Assembly (NCBI GenBank): GCA_001051155.2
Contig: JYIP02000002.1
Location: forward strand, 3,417,583 to 3,481,582
DNA from: Chrysoporthe austroafricana
Lineage: Eukaryota > Ascomycota > Sordariomycetes > Diaporthales > Cryphonectriaceae
Reading direction: 5' to 3'
Length of the DNA stretch: 64,000 nt
Positions within the stretch are counted from its first letter, which is position 1. Every line of letters starts with the position of its first letter. The position numbers and the translations under genes are program-made. Below are positions 53,688 through 64,000 of this stretch, in pieces. The notes below the pieces were generated by a model. It was not told the origin of the DNA. It ran no database searches and saw nothing but the letters and a program-made list of their open reading frames with translations.

Positions 53688-54444
53688 AACGGGGCCTTCG
53701 GGAGAGGATACTCGGCGTTTGGCGCACTGGGATGGGTGGCAAAGCAATGTTTCGATGTGGGTTAAGGAGCACAGCATTACCAGAACAGGAGTGGGAAAGC
53801 ATACATATAAACGCGGCGAGAGGACCTGCGACGGTCCGGCCTGCCCTAGAGCAGAACGTCCGCATTCCAATGCCAAGTGTTCTCCTCAAGCCTTCGGCCC
53901 TGTGTGTCTCTGTTCGACCCGATCTCCTTACGGCCGAGAGCATCGTGATCGGTGATCGTTCGACGCAGGCCAGGCCTCGACCCGTCTCATCCTCGCCTGC
54001 GAGACCGGAAGAACAGCTCCGTAGAGATGTCAGTCGGTTACACTTTCCGCGACTCGTGGGCCTTATGCGGCAATCGCGATGTGAGTCTCCGTCCTGCTCG
54101 ATCGGTGCTGACCTGAGCTGGCGGCACAGGCGCGATTCCGACCAATTCCCAGATCCCCGGAGCCATTTCGGATGGTCTTCACACCTGCCACAGAAACGAG
54201 ACTCACGTCCTCTGACCCTACAGCCTCTGCATCCTCATTTTACGGTCTTACAACATATTTGCGATCATTGTTTCCTGATCCTGCTCGTGAGGTTGACATC
54301 TACCCGACCTATAAAAGTTCCTATGCTCCCGCCCCCATCTTCTTTGCATCAGACTCCGGCGCTATAGTCCAATGCCTTCATGGGCTCTACCCGGAAATAT
54401 AGACAGCCTATCTCTGACTGGCTCCTTGCCGTCGACTGCATCCC
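53688..54444. other. intergenic
   Basis: This is the 3' flank of the carrier gene and 5' flank of the gene at 54445. A 76-codon frame at 54172-54402 lacks motifs and probably lies in the leader. No gene is called. Confidence 0.5.
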
Positions 54445-56057
54445 ATGAGTATCACCTCGCCTTCTAGCTCCCCCTCGGGTGCTCGGAGCGCTCGCAGCTC
54501 TGGGACCAAGACCATCGACCCGCCACGGCCGGCCAAGGATGGCTTCGAGTGGGTCTGGTTCCCAGAGGGATACTGGGCCGAGAGGCCGCTCGAGCACCGG
54601 CCAAGCTCCAAGGAGCAGGGTTATTATCATAGCCAGAGCCAGACTTTCCCCGTTGGCAAGTTCTTCAGGTGGTCCCCGAGAGCAAGGCTGAGCCCGAAAG
54701 CCCTCCCAAAGCCCCCGGAGCCGGGGCAGGACCAGAGCCACCAGGTCTCGCCGATGAGCAAGCCTATATTCTCGCCCGTCACGCCGTCAAAGAGCTTCCC
54801 CCACAATCCGTACCTCTCAGAGTCCGAACAGGTTGCTGCGCTCCAGCATCCGTCAGAGCCGACAACCCCGCCAGGACTGCGCAGCAGCCGTGACACTTGG
54901 ACTAGCTTTAGCCCATCTGGTGGATCTATCGCCGAGTTGTCATCACGGGGCGCGAAGTCTGTCACCGACGTATCTGCTTCAGCTCCCAGGGCTGCATGGA
55001 GGGCCCTCCACAGACACAAGGCAAGCCCGTCCTCTATCGATCAAACCTGGGACACGTGATCTGATATGGAGCAGTTGGAAGAGTCGACTGAGAGCCTGAA
55101 AGAACAACCGCGTACGGAGCCGATTGTTGAAGATATTCCGTGCTATTTCACCCACAAGCCAATATCATCTCTCTCGGACCATGTGTCACAAACAGAAGAG
55201 GATGAAGGCAAGGCCACACACGAAATGGCACCGGCACTAACCCCAGCGCCGGCCATATACACACCGAGAGGGCTGCGTAAGTGGCTCATGAAAATCTCAC
55301 GGGGCCACAAGGGCTCCGCGTCGCCAGGAATGGAAAGCAGCACGAGCCCCGTTGGCCGAGAGAAGTCGCCGGACACCCCGCGGACGGAGAGCATAAATGA
55401 AAGCGTTGTGGCGTTCAACCGTCCAGGTAGACTTCCGGGTCCTATCTCACAGGCTCGGGACTGAAGCTTACTATCCTCAGTATATGTGCCAGGCTCAGCT
55501 GGGTCGTACCCTGCAGGTGTAAGTGCTCAAGGCCTTTTCCCAGTCAAGTGGAATAGTAGAGACTGAAGATCGTGGAAGGCCATGCATGTAGAAACGCCGC
55601 CGCAGACTGCGAGCAGGAACCCACGGAGTCTCTGTGTGGGCATCAAGCGCTCCATCTCTCTCGTGGATGAGTCCAGCAACTCTTCCGACTCAGCAAGGGC
55701 GACGCCGAGGCTATTTCCTTACCGCAACGAGCAATCACCCGATGAAAGGAAGTGGTGGGACGCACCCGAAGTCACAGTGAGAAGGGAGAAGTTTCGGGAT
55801 ATTTCCCTCTTCGAGTTTAATCTGCCCGAACATCTTCCCAGCAGCCCGATGTGCCCAGCGAACCCAAAGCATAAGGGCAAGGGCAAACTGGTCTGCGTGG
55901 TGAGTTTTGGATACAGACCCTTCCTTCTACCTCCAGCAAGGGGGGCAAAAAAAGCTGACAAGCTTCGACGTTCAAGTTTCACGGGAGAGGCAAGCAGGCG
56001 TCGGTGGACGAGGGCGTCGAAATCGAGGAGGATGATGAGAACTCAGAAAGTTCGTAG
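54445..56057 (+). CDS. conserved low-complexity protein with in-frame TGA
   Basis: Exons 54445-55426, 55493-55518, 55579-55899 and 55977-56057 fit in phase (470 codons), but TGA stands at 55057-55059 (codon 205). The start is MSITSPSSSPSGARS. Near residues 30-45 is EWVWFPEGYWAERPLEH, and the end carries KWWDAPE, FEFNLPEHLPSSPMCPAN, then KLVCVFHGRGK and an acidic tail. These blocks at the two ends resemble a widespread Sordariomycete protein of unknown function, with disordered serine- and proline-rich sequence between. Coding continues cleanly after the TGA (SDMEQLEESTESL), so this looks like a nonsense change (from CGA or TGG), an error, or readthrough. A 39-bp intron with a GTGATC donor could also remove it. 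The 26-bp exon is uncertain. Confidence 0.5.
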
Positions 56058-56850
56058 AGGGCTGTGGTGTGAGTTGACAGCTTGATGGAAGGCTGAGACC
56101 GCCAACGAAACCAGATAGAAATAGATGAATACTGAGAATTAAATATCATGGAGCCTTGGGGTTCCAAATCCGCTGGTTTTGAATTATTGTTAGTATTTTG
56201 ATCTGGGGTCTTTTCAGAAGTCGGCCAGAGCATGCATGGTCCTCCCCTGAGGGGCGTTGTTGGTACTGATAATGCGAGGGTATCCCGAACAGGACACACA
56301 GTTGCAGCACCTGTGGGCTCGAATTGGCATCAGGTCCACGCAAGCCTCAACTGCACATTGTTACTTGCCTGTGATCGGACTACGTGTGATATCAGATCCC
56401 AAAATAGTTTCAACACCACGGTCGACCATTGCTAAGTCTCGTGCAGGCACAAGACAGTTCCACAGCTCACATGTCTGAGATATGGCTCTGGCACGATAGG
56501 ATCCAACAAGCACAATTAGTTCCCTTCCCGGTCACGCTGGCAGAGGGATCTCATCATCCACCAATTGGGAGACACATCATCTATCTGATCCCCTGCGAGA
56601 TCTTGCAGCAAGCTGCCATGTATGGACATGCAGAGAGGTCACATCACCTGCGGTCGAGACCCCTCACTCGACGAAAATTGGTTCTTCACCGGGAACTCTG
56701 CACGTTTGGCAGACGATCGCCGCGTCTTCCGTTCATTATCTACGGGCAGTGCTGTTCTGAGCCTCTTCTGTCTTAACTTCTCTCCCTCTCATACTTTGGC
56801 GGCATCTTGATCCTAAGATCATTGAATCTCACCCATCGCTCTCCCTCAAC
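56058..56850. other. intergenic
   Basis: No supported gene. The stretch is less GC-rich than its surroundings. It holds the 5' flank of the permease gene, with a C/T-rich leader just before 56851. Confidence 0.55.
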
Positions 56851-58951
56851 ATGGCTGGCCACGACAAGCCCGAGACGACTTCGATCTCGATCATGGAGGA
56901 AAGCCCTCCTTCTCCCGGCAAGTCGACTTATCAAGCCTCCGTCATCGAGAGGCAGACTCGAACGAGAAGGTTGTTTTCGATGCCGCAGCTCTTCGCGTTC
57001 TCGATCGTCTACTTGGGAACATGGTACTCCGTTGCTATGTATGGAAGTCCAGCGGGTACACCCTCTGATATATCGTTGTGAGACTGACCTCTGTAAAGGA
57101 ACATGTACTTCGCTCTCGCGAATGGTGGTCCCGCGGCCTGGTTCTGGAGCTATCTCGTCGTCTCCTTGTTAGTCGCTCCTGTGATATCAGTTGCCTCTTG
57201 CGCAGATGCTTTCCTTGACCCGGAGCCGGGGTGGTCTCCAGCTGGCGGAGCACCTCCACGGACAATGTTCGTCCGCTTCCAGACCTGACGCTTGCTGACT
57301 CGTAGCCTTCGAGCAGCGGCGTGCTCTGCCAGGCCGCGACGTTCGGCGAGCTGGCGTCGATCCAGCCCATCGCCGGCGCCCAGTACTCCTGGACCTGGCA
57401 CCTCGCCCCGCGGCGCTCGCGGCGGTTCCTCACCTGGCTCCAGGGCTGGGCGACCTGGGCCGGCTACGTCTCCCTCCTCGCGAGCTGCATCAACGGCCTC
57501 ACCGTGATGCTCGAGGGCATGGTCGAGCTGACGCACGACGACTACACGGCAGAAGGGTGGCACACCGCCCTCATCAACCTCGCGGTGGTCCTGCTGTGTG
57601 CCGGCGTGAACGTGTTCGCGTTCCGGCTGGTGCCCTGGTTCGAGCTCCTGTCGGGGGTCCTGAACGTCTGCCTGCTGGTTATCTTCCTGGTGGTCCTTTG
57701 GACCCTGTCCCCGAGGAACAGCCCGAGTATCTTCTTTTTGAGCGAGGTCGCCTCGGGCTGGGACGACTACTTCGTTTCTGCGAACATTGGATCTTTATCA
57801 AATATTTTTGTGTTTCTCTGTGCGTCCGTAGACCAAACCTGCTCGTTTACTTCCTGCCCCATCTATCCCGGGACGAGAGATATATCCTAGAGGTGTTGGA
57901 ACTGACACTCAGGATGACTACAGGCTTTGAAGGGATTATTCACCTGGGCGAGGAAACCCGGAACGCAAAGACGGTCGTCCCTAAAGCCATGTTCTGGTCG
58001 ATGGTCGTCAACGTCCTGCTCGGCCTCACCATGATCATCACCTTCGGGGTATGCATGCCCCCGGAGACAGTTGGCATGCCACCTGCTGGTGCCCGCTGAC
58101 CTTGGGGGTCCTCACAGATCTGCATGCCCTCTCTCGATGTCCTCCTGGCCTCTTCCAGCCCCCTGGTCACGATCCTCCTCAACACGACAGGGTCGCACGC
58201 GGCCACCACCGCGATGGTGGCCGGGTTGGCGGTGCTGTCCATCTCGGGGATTATGGGGATCGTATCGTCCGTATCCCGGCTGACGTGGGCGTGGGCCCGA
58301 GACGGAGGTGAGCAGCCCCGGCGTTTCCTCCTCGTTCCCACCTCTTGTTCCCCAGACAATCCTGCCGGACCCACCGTCCGTTATTCGACAGCCCTCGGCA
58401 CACAGCTCGCACCCACGGACGACGGGCGTGGGTGCGCCGTTCCCGGCGCTGGCTAACGGGGTAATCTGCTAGGCCTCCCACGGTACTTTGCGCACGTCGA
58501 CGCTGGCCTCCGCGTCCCGGTGCGGGCGATCGCGCTGGTCGCGGCCCTCGTCGCGCTGCTCTCCCTCCTCAACATCGGGAGCGGCACGTACATCGCCTTC
58601 GGCGCCATCACCTCGCTGTCGTCTATGTCGATCTACCTGAGCTACGCGGTCGTGCTGGCGTGCATGCTGCGCGCGCGGCTCGCGGGGGACGTCGAGCCCG
58701 GGCGGTGGAGCCTCGGAAGGAGGGCCGGGGCGGCGGTCAACGCGGCCGGCCTGGCGTACACGGCGTACGCCATCGTCTGGCTGCCGTTCCCCAACGACCT
58801 GCCCGTCGCGGCGGCGAGCATGAACTACAGCGGGCCGGTGCTGGGGGCGGTCCTGCTGTTCGCCGTGGCGCTGTGGGTGGTCCGGGCGAGGGCGCGGTGG
58901 GAGGGCCCGAACGGGGCGGTCGTGGACTTCGTGCTCAAGGACGAGTCCTGA
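56851..58951 (+). CDS. APC-family amino-acid/choline-type permease
   Basis: Six exons (56851-57038, 57099-57167, 57314-57811, 57913-58048, 58118-58307, 58473-58951) agree in phase and give 519 aa from MAGHDKPETTSISIMEE. Around twelve membrane helices are expected: LFAFSIVYLGTWYSVAM, FWSYLVVSF, LINLAVVLLCAGVNVFAF, LLSGVLNVCLLVIFLVVLW and more. Family marks are NGGPAAWFWSYL, CQAATFGELASIQPIAGAQY, TGFEGIIHLGEETRNAKTVV and SVSRLTWAWARDGGLPRYFA, which place it among fungal amino acid/choline/GABA transporters of the APC superfamily. It should sit in the plasma membrane. The substrate is not predictable from the sequence. Donors at 57168 (GTTAGT) and 57812 (GTTTCT) are weak, but their acceptors have good CTGAC branches. 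Confidence 0.8.
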
Positions 58952-60285
58952 GCGGCTGGAGTGTAAAGGCAGAAACTAGTCATGTATATGGAACAGAACT
59001 GTATATAATTATCGGTAAACGAGACGTATCGCCCATATGGATACGAGGACAGGGTATCTCACCAGCTGGACTACGGCATAGCAGTTGGCACTACACTACC
59101 AGGGAGACAGACAGTATTTGGCAGACACATACACAATAATCTGCCATAACTAATCCTCTGCGTCTGGCTGGCTGACACGATCCCAGTGCATCGCCCCCGA
59201 CCCGTCAAGGATCGCGAAGTTACTTATACCACCTTCATCGTTAGTATCCTCCTCCTCCTCCTCCGGCCGAAAGACTCACATCGCAGCATCATCTCGTTTA
59301 CATGCAACCTAGCCAGGCCCGTCCGCTCCTCCAGGACAAAGCGCGGCACTAAGCACGCTGGCATGGAAGAAAGAAAGATGCGGTCAGCGCGTCGGCCTGG
59401 GGCCCTCGGAACAGACCCACCCGGGGGCCGGAGGATCCGGCTCGTCTCCCTGCCGGCGCGGTTCCCAACTGCGGCTGAACCTAAAAGCGGTCCACCCATT
59501 CTTCCCAACGCCCAACGGCTCTCGCTGCCGCCGTAAGCGCCCAGCCAGCCAGCCAGACAGACAGGGCGCGGGCTCAGCTCTGTGCGTGCGGCAAAGGGTT
59601 AGTTAGGCCAAGGACGAGAGCGCTATTTTTGGGGGGCTGAGCAGCAGGAAGGGCCCTTGGCACAGCCCAGCCCGCCTTGCCCATCGCCATTGGCCCTGTC
59701 GCCAACTGGCCCTGTCCTCCCGCACGGCCGCCCACACAGCCTGACGTGCTCCTCAACCCGAGACAGCAGACCCTCTCTGGCGACCCGGCCGACCTGAGCA
59801 CACCGCGCTGGGCTGCACTGGTTGCATCTCACTCTGGCCGCTTTGGCCCAACCTGCATGGGCGACCTGCGCCGGCCCGCTGCGACGCTGTCTGGTGTATT
59901 TTCCATCCGGAGCGCTCACGAGCCGTGGAAGCCCCCCCCCCCCGCCCCCATGGCACGCTGAGATCTACCGCGCCTCTCCCGCCCGACCAGTGCCGGTAGC
60001 GAGATGATGGACCCTAGAAGCCGTTCGAGGGTCTCTGCCTGTTGCCTGGTCGGGTGACTTGGATCTTGTTCGCCCCAGAGTGGATCTCGTCCTGCCCAGC
60101 GAGCTCTGCTGGACTGCACTGCGCTGCGCCACGAGGGGGGGAGACCCGTCGACAACCGTCGTCCGCCGCCAGGATCGCGCTGGGGCAAGGCTGTACAGAC
60201 TGTACAGCTGTGTGTGGCCCTGCAGGCCATATATCACTTCTCTGTCGTCACTCTCCCCAGCTGACACTTTATAATATCTCTTCTG

Positions 60286-60319
<34 letters not shown>

Positions 60320-60430
60320 CCTCTCCCCCCCCCTTTCTCTCTTAGTCACCCCTACAAACACCTGCTGCGGGTAAACAAGAAACAAACAAACAAACAGCGA
60401 AAAAAGCTTAACGCAGCCCGCCCCACAACC
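58952..60430. other. long intergenic region with CT tract
   Basis: No gene is supported in these 1.5 kb. A CT microsatellite at 60286-60316 and a C run lie in the presumed 5' leader of the DUF7053 gene. A purine/pyrimidine-biased stretch at about 59240-59270 is CTC-rich. Confidence 0.6.
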
Positions 60431-61684
60431 ATGTCCAAGAGGACCGTGTTCACGACCATCAGCCCGCTGCCGGCGGGCGTCTCGCGCGAGGTCGTGCTCG
60501 ACTTCCTCCACAGCCACGTCGACATGATCGACCTGAACCCGCTCGTCGTGGAGCGCCACCCCGTCGCCGCCCCCGATGGCGCCGCCCCGGACGAGGCCGC
60601 CTGCGCCTGGTACTCGCTCACGGACCGCATCGACTACCTGCCGGGCGGGCGCGTCTCCGGCGACGTCAGCTACACCTGCGCCTTCCGCGACCTCCCGGAC
60701 GGCATCCAGACCCGCTGCCGCGCGCCCCTCGGCGTCGACATCCGCAGCCGCTGGGCCCTCGCCGGCGCCCTGCCCGGCGAGCCCCCCGAGCGCCCCGAGC
60801 TCGGCCTCGGCGCCCCCGCCAGCGGCCTGTACCTGCGCGAGGACGTCGACCTGCGCTGCAACATCCTCATGGCCGGCTTCGTCAAGAAGAACCTCAAGAA
60901 GTCCCACGCCGCCCTCGTCGACCGGCTCGTGGAGCGCGCGCGCGCCGCGTCCGTCGCCGCCGCCGCCGCCGCCGCGGCGCCCCCACCACGGGAGGACGGC
61001 AGGGCGTCCCCAACCTTCATACTGCCCATCGCACCGCCCTTCACACCGCCACCCCACGCCGCTGCCGCGCCGCGCCCCTTGCCCACCCCCCATGTCCTCC
61101 CGCGGAAGCCCGTGCAGGGGACGACAACGCCGCCGCCGAGCCAGGGCGGCAGCCCGCCAGGGAGCTCGACGGCGGTCTACAGACAACCGTCGCCACAGAC
61201 ACCGCCGCGGGACGACGTGCAGGCCCAGGTCCACGCGCAGCTCTACGCGCAGCTCTACGCGCAGTGCCCGGCGGCCCTCCGCCCGCCGCACCCGGCCGGC
61301 CACCTGACGCCCCCGTACTCGACGGCACCGGCGGCGGCGGCAGGGCACGGCCGCCACCGCAGCGCGTCGCACGCCTCGTCGGACGTCCCGTCGCCGCTGC
61401 GCGTCCGCGGCTCCTCGGTCGGGTCCAACTGCGCGCCCGGCCTCGTCGGCGCCGGCTACCAGCACCCGGACTACCCGCACCTGAGCCCGTACTGCGCCAC
61501 GGACGGCAGCAGCTCGCCCGACGAGGCCCTCCCGCCGACGCCGCCCGCGCCGCTGTTTGCCGCCGGGCTGGGCGTGTCGGGCGGGGTTGCCAAGGATGAC
61601 TTCGACTGCCCTGCGGTGCTGCGGCCCGGCGGCATGGGCTTCAGCGGGAGGCTGACCGGGCCGTTTGTCGCTGAGCTGGAGTGA
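60431..61684 (+). CDS. DUF7053 domain protein
   Basis: This single-exon gene encodes 417 aa, starting MSKRTVFTTISPLPAGVS. Residues 1-165 match the fungal DUF7053 pattern: LDFLHSHVDMIDLNPLV, WYSLTDRIDYLPGGRVSGDV, FRDLPDGIQTRCRAPLGVDI, LYLREDVDLRCNILMAGFVK and KNLKKSHAALVDRLV, which look like a START-type lipid-binding fold (inference). The rest is alanine-, proline- and serine-rich and probably disordered, with a QLYAQLYAQ repeat near residue 275. GC content at third positions is very high, which leaves a 489-codon antisense frame open. No enzyme function is known for the family. Confidence 0.8.
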   Translation: MSKRTVFTTISPLPAGVSREVVLDFLHSHVDMIDLNPLVVERHPVAAPDGAAPDEAACAWYSLTDRIDYLPGGRVSGDVSYTCAFRDLPDGIQTRCRAPLGVDIRSRWALAGALPGEPPERPELGLGAPASGLYLREDVDLRCNILMAGFVKKNLKKSHAALVDRLVERARAASVAAAAAAAAPPPREDGRASPTFILPIAPPFTPPPHAAAAPRPLPTPHVLPRKPVQGTTTPPPSQGGSPPGSSTAVYRQPSPQTPPRDDVQAQVHAQLYAQLYAQCPAALRPPHPAGHLTPPYSTAPAAAAGHGRHRSASHASSDVPSPLRVRGSSVGSNCAPGLVGAGYQHPDYPHLSPYCATDGSSSPDEALPPTPPAPLFAAGLGVSGGVAKDDFDCPAVLRPGGMGFSGRLTGPFVAELE

Positions 61685-62208
61685 TGACGGTCGTGGACGC
61701 AGAGAGAGAGGGAGAGAGAGAGAGAGAGAGAGATACATCTTGAGCGTAGCATGGAGCGGCGTTTTTACTCGTGTTTTTTTGGATTTTCAAGTTTGGATAC
61801 CCCATTCGTTTATTGGCCATTCGTTGCATTCACCCCGTCGACGCAGGAGCGTCCGCGGTTCTGGCGCTCATATCAAAAAAAGGGCATTTGAGACTCAGAA
61901 GATCCGTAGCATGAAATGAATAAATTTCAAAATAAACAAAGAAGCACCGACGTCAGGGTATATTGTGGCCCTGAGCATATCTACATCGAAAGGAAGCTAA
62001 AACAATACCCAACATCACCACCACCCCCATGTGCGAGGGGGCCGTTGACTTTTCTCCCTTCCCCCTTCCTAGAACATAGCACACAACATTCTGCCGGTCG
62101 TCCCTCCGCTCCATATATCTTCATCTTCTCTCTCCCATTCCCCTAAACCGGCCTGCTATAAAGTCCACGAGATATATATATATATATATCCCTCCGGCTG
62201 GGCCCCCC
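61685..62208. other. intergenic with GA and TA microsatellites
   Basis: A GA tract lies at 61701-61732, just after the DUF7053 stop, and a TA tract at about 62173-62188. No gene is seen. The two flanking genes are convergent. Confidence 0.7.
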
Positions 62209-62802
62209 TTACAGGACCATAGCGGCGAGGCCGGCCATGCCGAGGACGCCGGCTATGGCGTGCTGCTGCTTGTCCGCGGCGCCGGTCACGTAGGCGATGG
62301 GCGCGGCGACAGCCGCGGTGCCCTGGACGTAGGTGTTGCCGTTGGCGTTGCCCGCGGCATTGCCCGCGGCGGCGGCGTTACCGTTGGCGGTGGCGGCGGC
62401 TGCGGCGACGCCCACGGCACCGACGCCCTGCAGGTTGCGTGTCAGTCGGGGTGGGCTGGTCTGGTCTGCGCGTATACATAGTCTATCTCGGTGGGGGGCG
62501 GGGGGGAAGAGAGAGAGAGGAAGAGAGAGACAGGGGCAACACATACATAGGTCGACGTCACGGTGCAGGGGCAGTTCGTAATAGTAAGAGTCTGGTACGC
62601 CGTGGTGGCCGTGTAGCACACGTCGCTGTAGGTGATGGTCGTCGGCGTGGGGCAGACGGTCGTGAACCAGTTGACGACGGTGACGTAGGTGCCGGAGCCG
62701 GCCGTGGTGCTGGCCGGCGGCGGGGGAGGCGGCGGCGGCGCGGAGCTGGGGACGATGGGCGTGACGGGCGGGGGCATCACGTCGCCGGCGCCGCCGGCCG
62801 AG
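62209..62802 (-). CDS. probable GPI-anchored wall protein, 5' end missing
   Basis: Exon 62427-62209 and an upstream exon ending at 62547 (intron 62546-62428, donor GTATGT, acceptor CTGCAG) are in phase. The visible part has TYVTVVNWFTTVCPTPTTI, SDVCYTATTAYQTLTI and TNCPCTVTSTY, the cysteine- and threonine-rich pattern of fungal wall glycoproteins. It is preceded by a proline-rich stretch and followed by an alanine- and asparagine-rich spacer. The C-terminus (AIAGVLGMAGLAAMVL) is a short hydrophobic tail suited to GPI attachment. The signal peptide and start codon are lost in the undetermined base and G run at 62803-62840, so the protein is partial here. Confidence 0.6.
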   Translation of the reverse strand, partial: LGRRRRRRDAPARHAHRPQLRAAAASPAAGQHHGRLRHLRHRRQLVHDRLPHADDHHLQRRVLHGHHGVPDSYYYELPLHRDVDLCMCCPCLSLPLSLFPPAPHRDRLCIRADQTSPPRLTRNLQGVGAVGVAAAAATANGNAAAAGNAAGNANGNTYVQGTAAVAAPIAYVTGAADKQQHAIAGVLGMAGLAAMVL

Positions 62803-62803
62803 N

Positions 62804-62843
<40 letters not shown>

Positions 62844-62878
62844 TGCCCCGCCCCCCCCCCCTTTTTTTTTTTTTTTTT
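62803..62878. other. low-quality homopolymer stretch
   Basis: One undetermined base is followed by 37 G residues, a C-rich piece, 11 C residues and about 17 T residues. Such a run of unlike homopolymers is more likely an assembly or sequencing artefact, or a contig join, than natural sequence. Confidence 0.75.
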
Positions 62879-64000
62879 ATAGACGAGGGTTGGGTTCAGT
62901 GGAAGTGTATTCCGGCTGGTAGGTGGGCACGATAAAAGAGGCAGGATGTGCGAGCTTCTCCTTGAGAAATGAGTGAACTCAGGGAGCAGATTGAGAGAAG
63001 AACGAGAGCTGTCGATGAGGACGAACAAACAGGACAGATGCCCTCCCTCGGCGAGCCCAGCCTCCTCTTCTTATAGGCGCAGGACGGCCATCGCGCAACG
63101 CGCCGTGTCAACTGCTTCAGACGCGAAAAAGAGGGACGAGGGCGGCGATCGAACCCCCGTCCGCCTCCTTGTTCCGCGGAAACAACATTCGCGTGAGCCT
63201 GTCCGGAGAATCTGGGCAATGAAACCTGTTCGGGGTGGCGAGGGGCGGGAGGGGAAAGGGTGTGATGATGATGATGAGCCGTGTGTAGTGCTGGACACGA
63301 CAAGGCTGGATCGGCTGTGCTCTCTTCTCCACATACACACACACACCGCGACGCCCGTTAATCTGGTCACGTCTCGTCGAACACACACCGCGCCGGCGCG
63401 TCTTGGACCCCTAAGTAGAATTCCTGCGGGACCGGCTGGCTGGCTGGTGTGGACGGGCGCATTCCGCCCGGCCGCCTTGGCGAGACACGCACGCGACCCG
63501 GAGCAATCAAACGCGTAAACGATGCTGGAATCTATAATCTGTCAAGGTTAAGAAAGAAAAAAAAAAAGAGAAAAAGAAGAGAAAAATGATGTGGCGAAAC
63601 ATTGATTGTCACGAGGGGGGCCGGCCATTTCTCTCACCCGTCAATGCTGGGAGGAGGTGGTGATATCACCCCATTGGATTTGGTATCGTTTGCCCGCAAC
63701 TGATTCATCGATATGTACACTCTCTGATGCTGAAGCCAGCCTTGTCTGTCTGTCGATGCCCGCCCGTGGCGAGGTTTGTGACGATCCCCTCTCCCATCTT
63801 TTCTTTCACGGCTTTCGGACTTTGGCCATCCATCCAGATGTCCTCCCCCGGCCTGGTCTCGAAGAGAAGCCGCCCGTCTTTTTCGTCATCGAAATTCTTG
63901 TCCAAAAGAATTAATGGTTTCGTCGACCCCCGGACTTCGAGCACTCTAAGGATCCCCCCCAAACCACGGTAATGATATCTTTCCTCCCCCCAGACCCTCC
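62879..64000. other. no supported gene
   Basis: Open frames on both strands carry no recognisable motif. A GATGATGATGATGA run lies at about 63263-63276 and a purine run at about 63552-63585. The start of the GPI-anchored protein gene may lie here beyond the artefact, but I find no signal peptide in frame. Confidence 0.5.

Noticed and set aside
52809..53876. 355-codon minus-strand frame over the carrier gene
   Set aside because: It is antisense to a clear mitochondrial carrier and has no motif of its own.
60269..61738. 489-codon open frame antisense to the DUF7053 gene
   Set aside because: It is the mirror of a coding region with very high third-position GC, its translation is arginine- and alanine-rich without motifs, and it runs through microsatellites.
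63139..63160. tRNA-like T-arm (GTTCGATC on the minus strand)
   Set aside because: The flanking bases do not form the 5-bp T stem (the 53-61 pair fails) and no acceptor stem or anticodon arm can be drawn.

Overview
This is nuclear DNA of a filamentous ascomycete, most likely a Sordariomycete. Introns are 40-180 bp with GTATGT/GTAAGT-type donors and CTAAC/CTGAC-like branch sites. The right half carries a recognisable Pezizomycotina housekeeping set. I could not run searches, so family names rest on motifs read by eye and gene models on splice signals and phase bookkeeping.

The window has two halves that meet at about 30.6-31.1 kb. Positions 1 to about 30.6 kb are an accessory block: lower GC, sparse, lineage-specific genes, broken genes, LTR-retrotransposon debris, a 46-bp perfect palindrome and several minisatellites with a 17-bp period. 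At its right edge sits a six-exon gene (30642 to 27524, minus strand) for a DUF3435-type tyrosine recombinase with C-terminal C2H2 fingers, reading leftward into the block. The remnant of a second DUF3435 gene lies just downstream, and a DUF3723-like remnant lies further in. A DUF3435 recombinase at the boundary, pointing inward, with DUF3723 cargo is the layout of Starship giant mobile elements, so the left half may be one end of a Starship or a relic of one. The other end is not in the window.

The main novelty in the block is a divergent gene pair present twice. A protein kinase with an uncharacterised N-terminal domain lies head to head with a gene for a protein with a conserved N-terminal domain and a very basic tail. 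Copy 1 is the kinase at 6411-4781 (minus) with its partner at 6851-8110 (plus). Copy 2 is the partner at 19018-18302 (minus) with its kinase at 19731-21602 (plus). Around them are a degenerate kinase, a chromodomain-like protein, two members of an unnamed protein family (1559-2605 and 14665-16227), an FHA-like protein with 57-bp and 225-bp repeats, a methyltransferase-like protein and a gag-only LTR element.

From 31.1 kb on, the sequence is GC-rich, gene-dense core genome. In order: a UEV/AKTIP-like E2 variant, a membrane-anchored conserved protein with an in-frame TAG, a CUE-AlkB-GRF dioxygenase, PEX7, an NTF2-like membrane protein, a single-pass membrane protein, TSC1/hamartin, a DJ-1/PfpI protein, mitochondrial uL23m, an MT-A70/METTL4-like methyltransferase, a LEU5-like mitochondrial carrier, a low-complexity conserved protein with an in-frame TGA, an APC-family permease, a DUF7053 protein and a probable GPI-anchored wall protein cut by a low-quality stretch. 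These have unrelated cellular roles and form no cluster.
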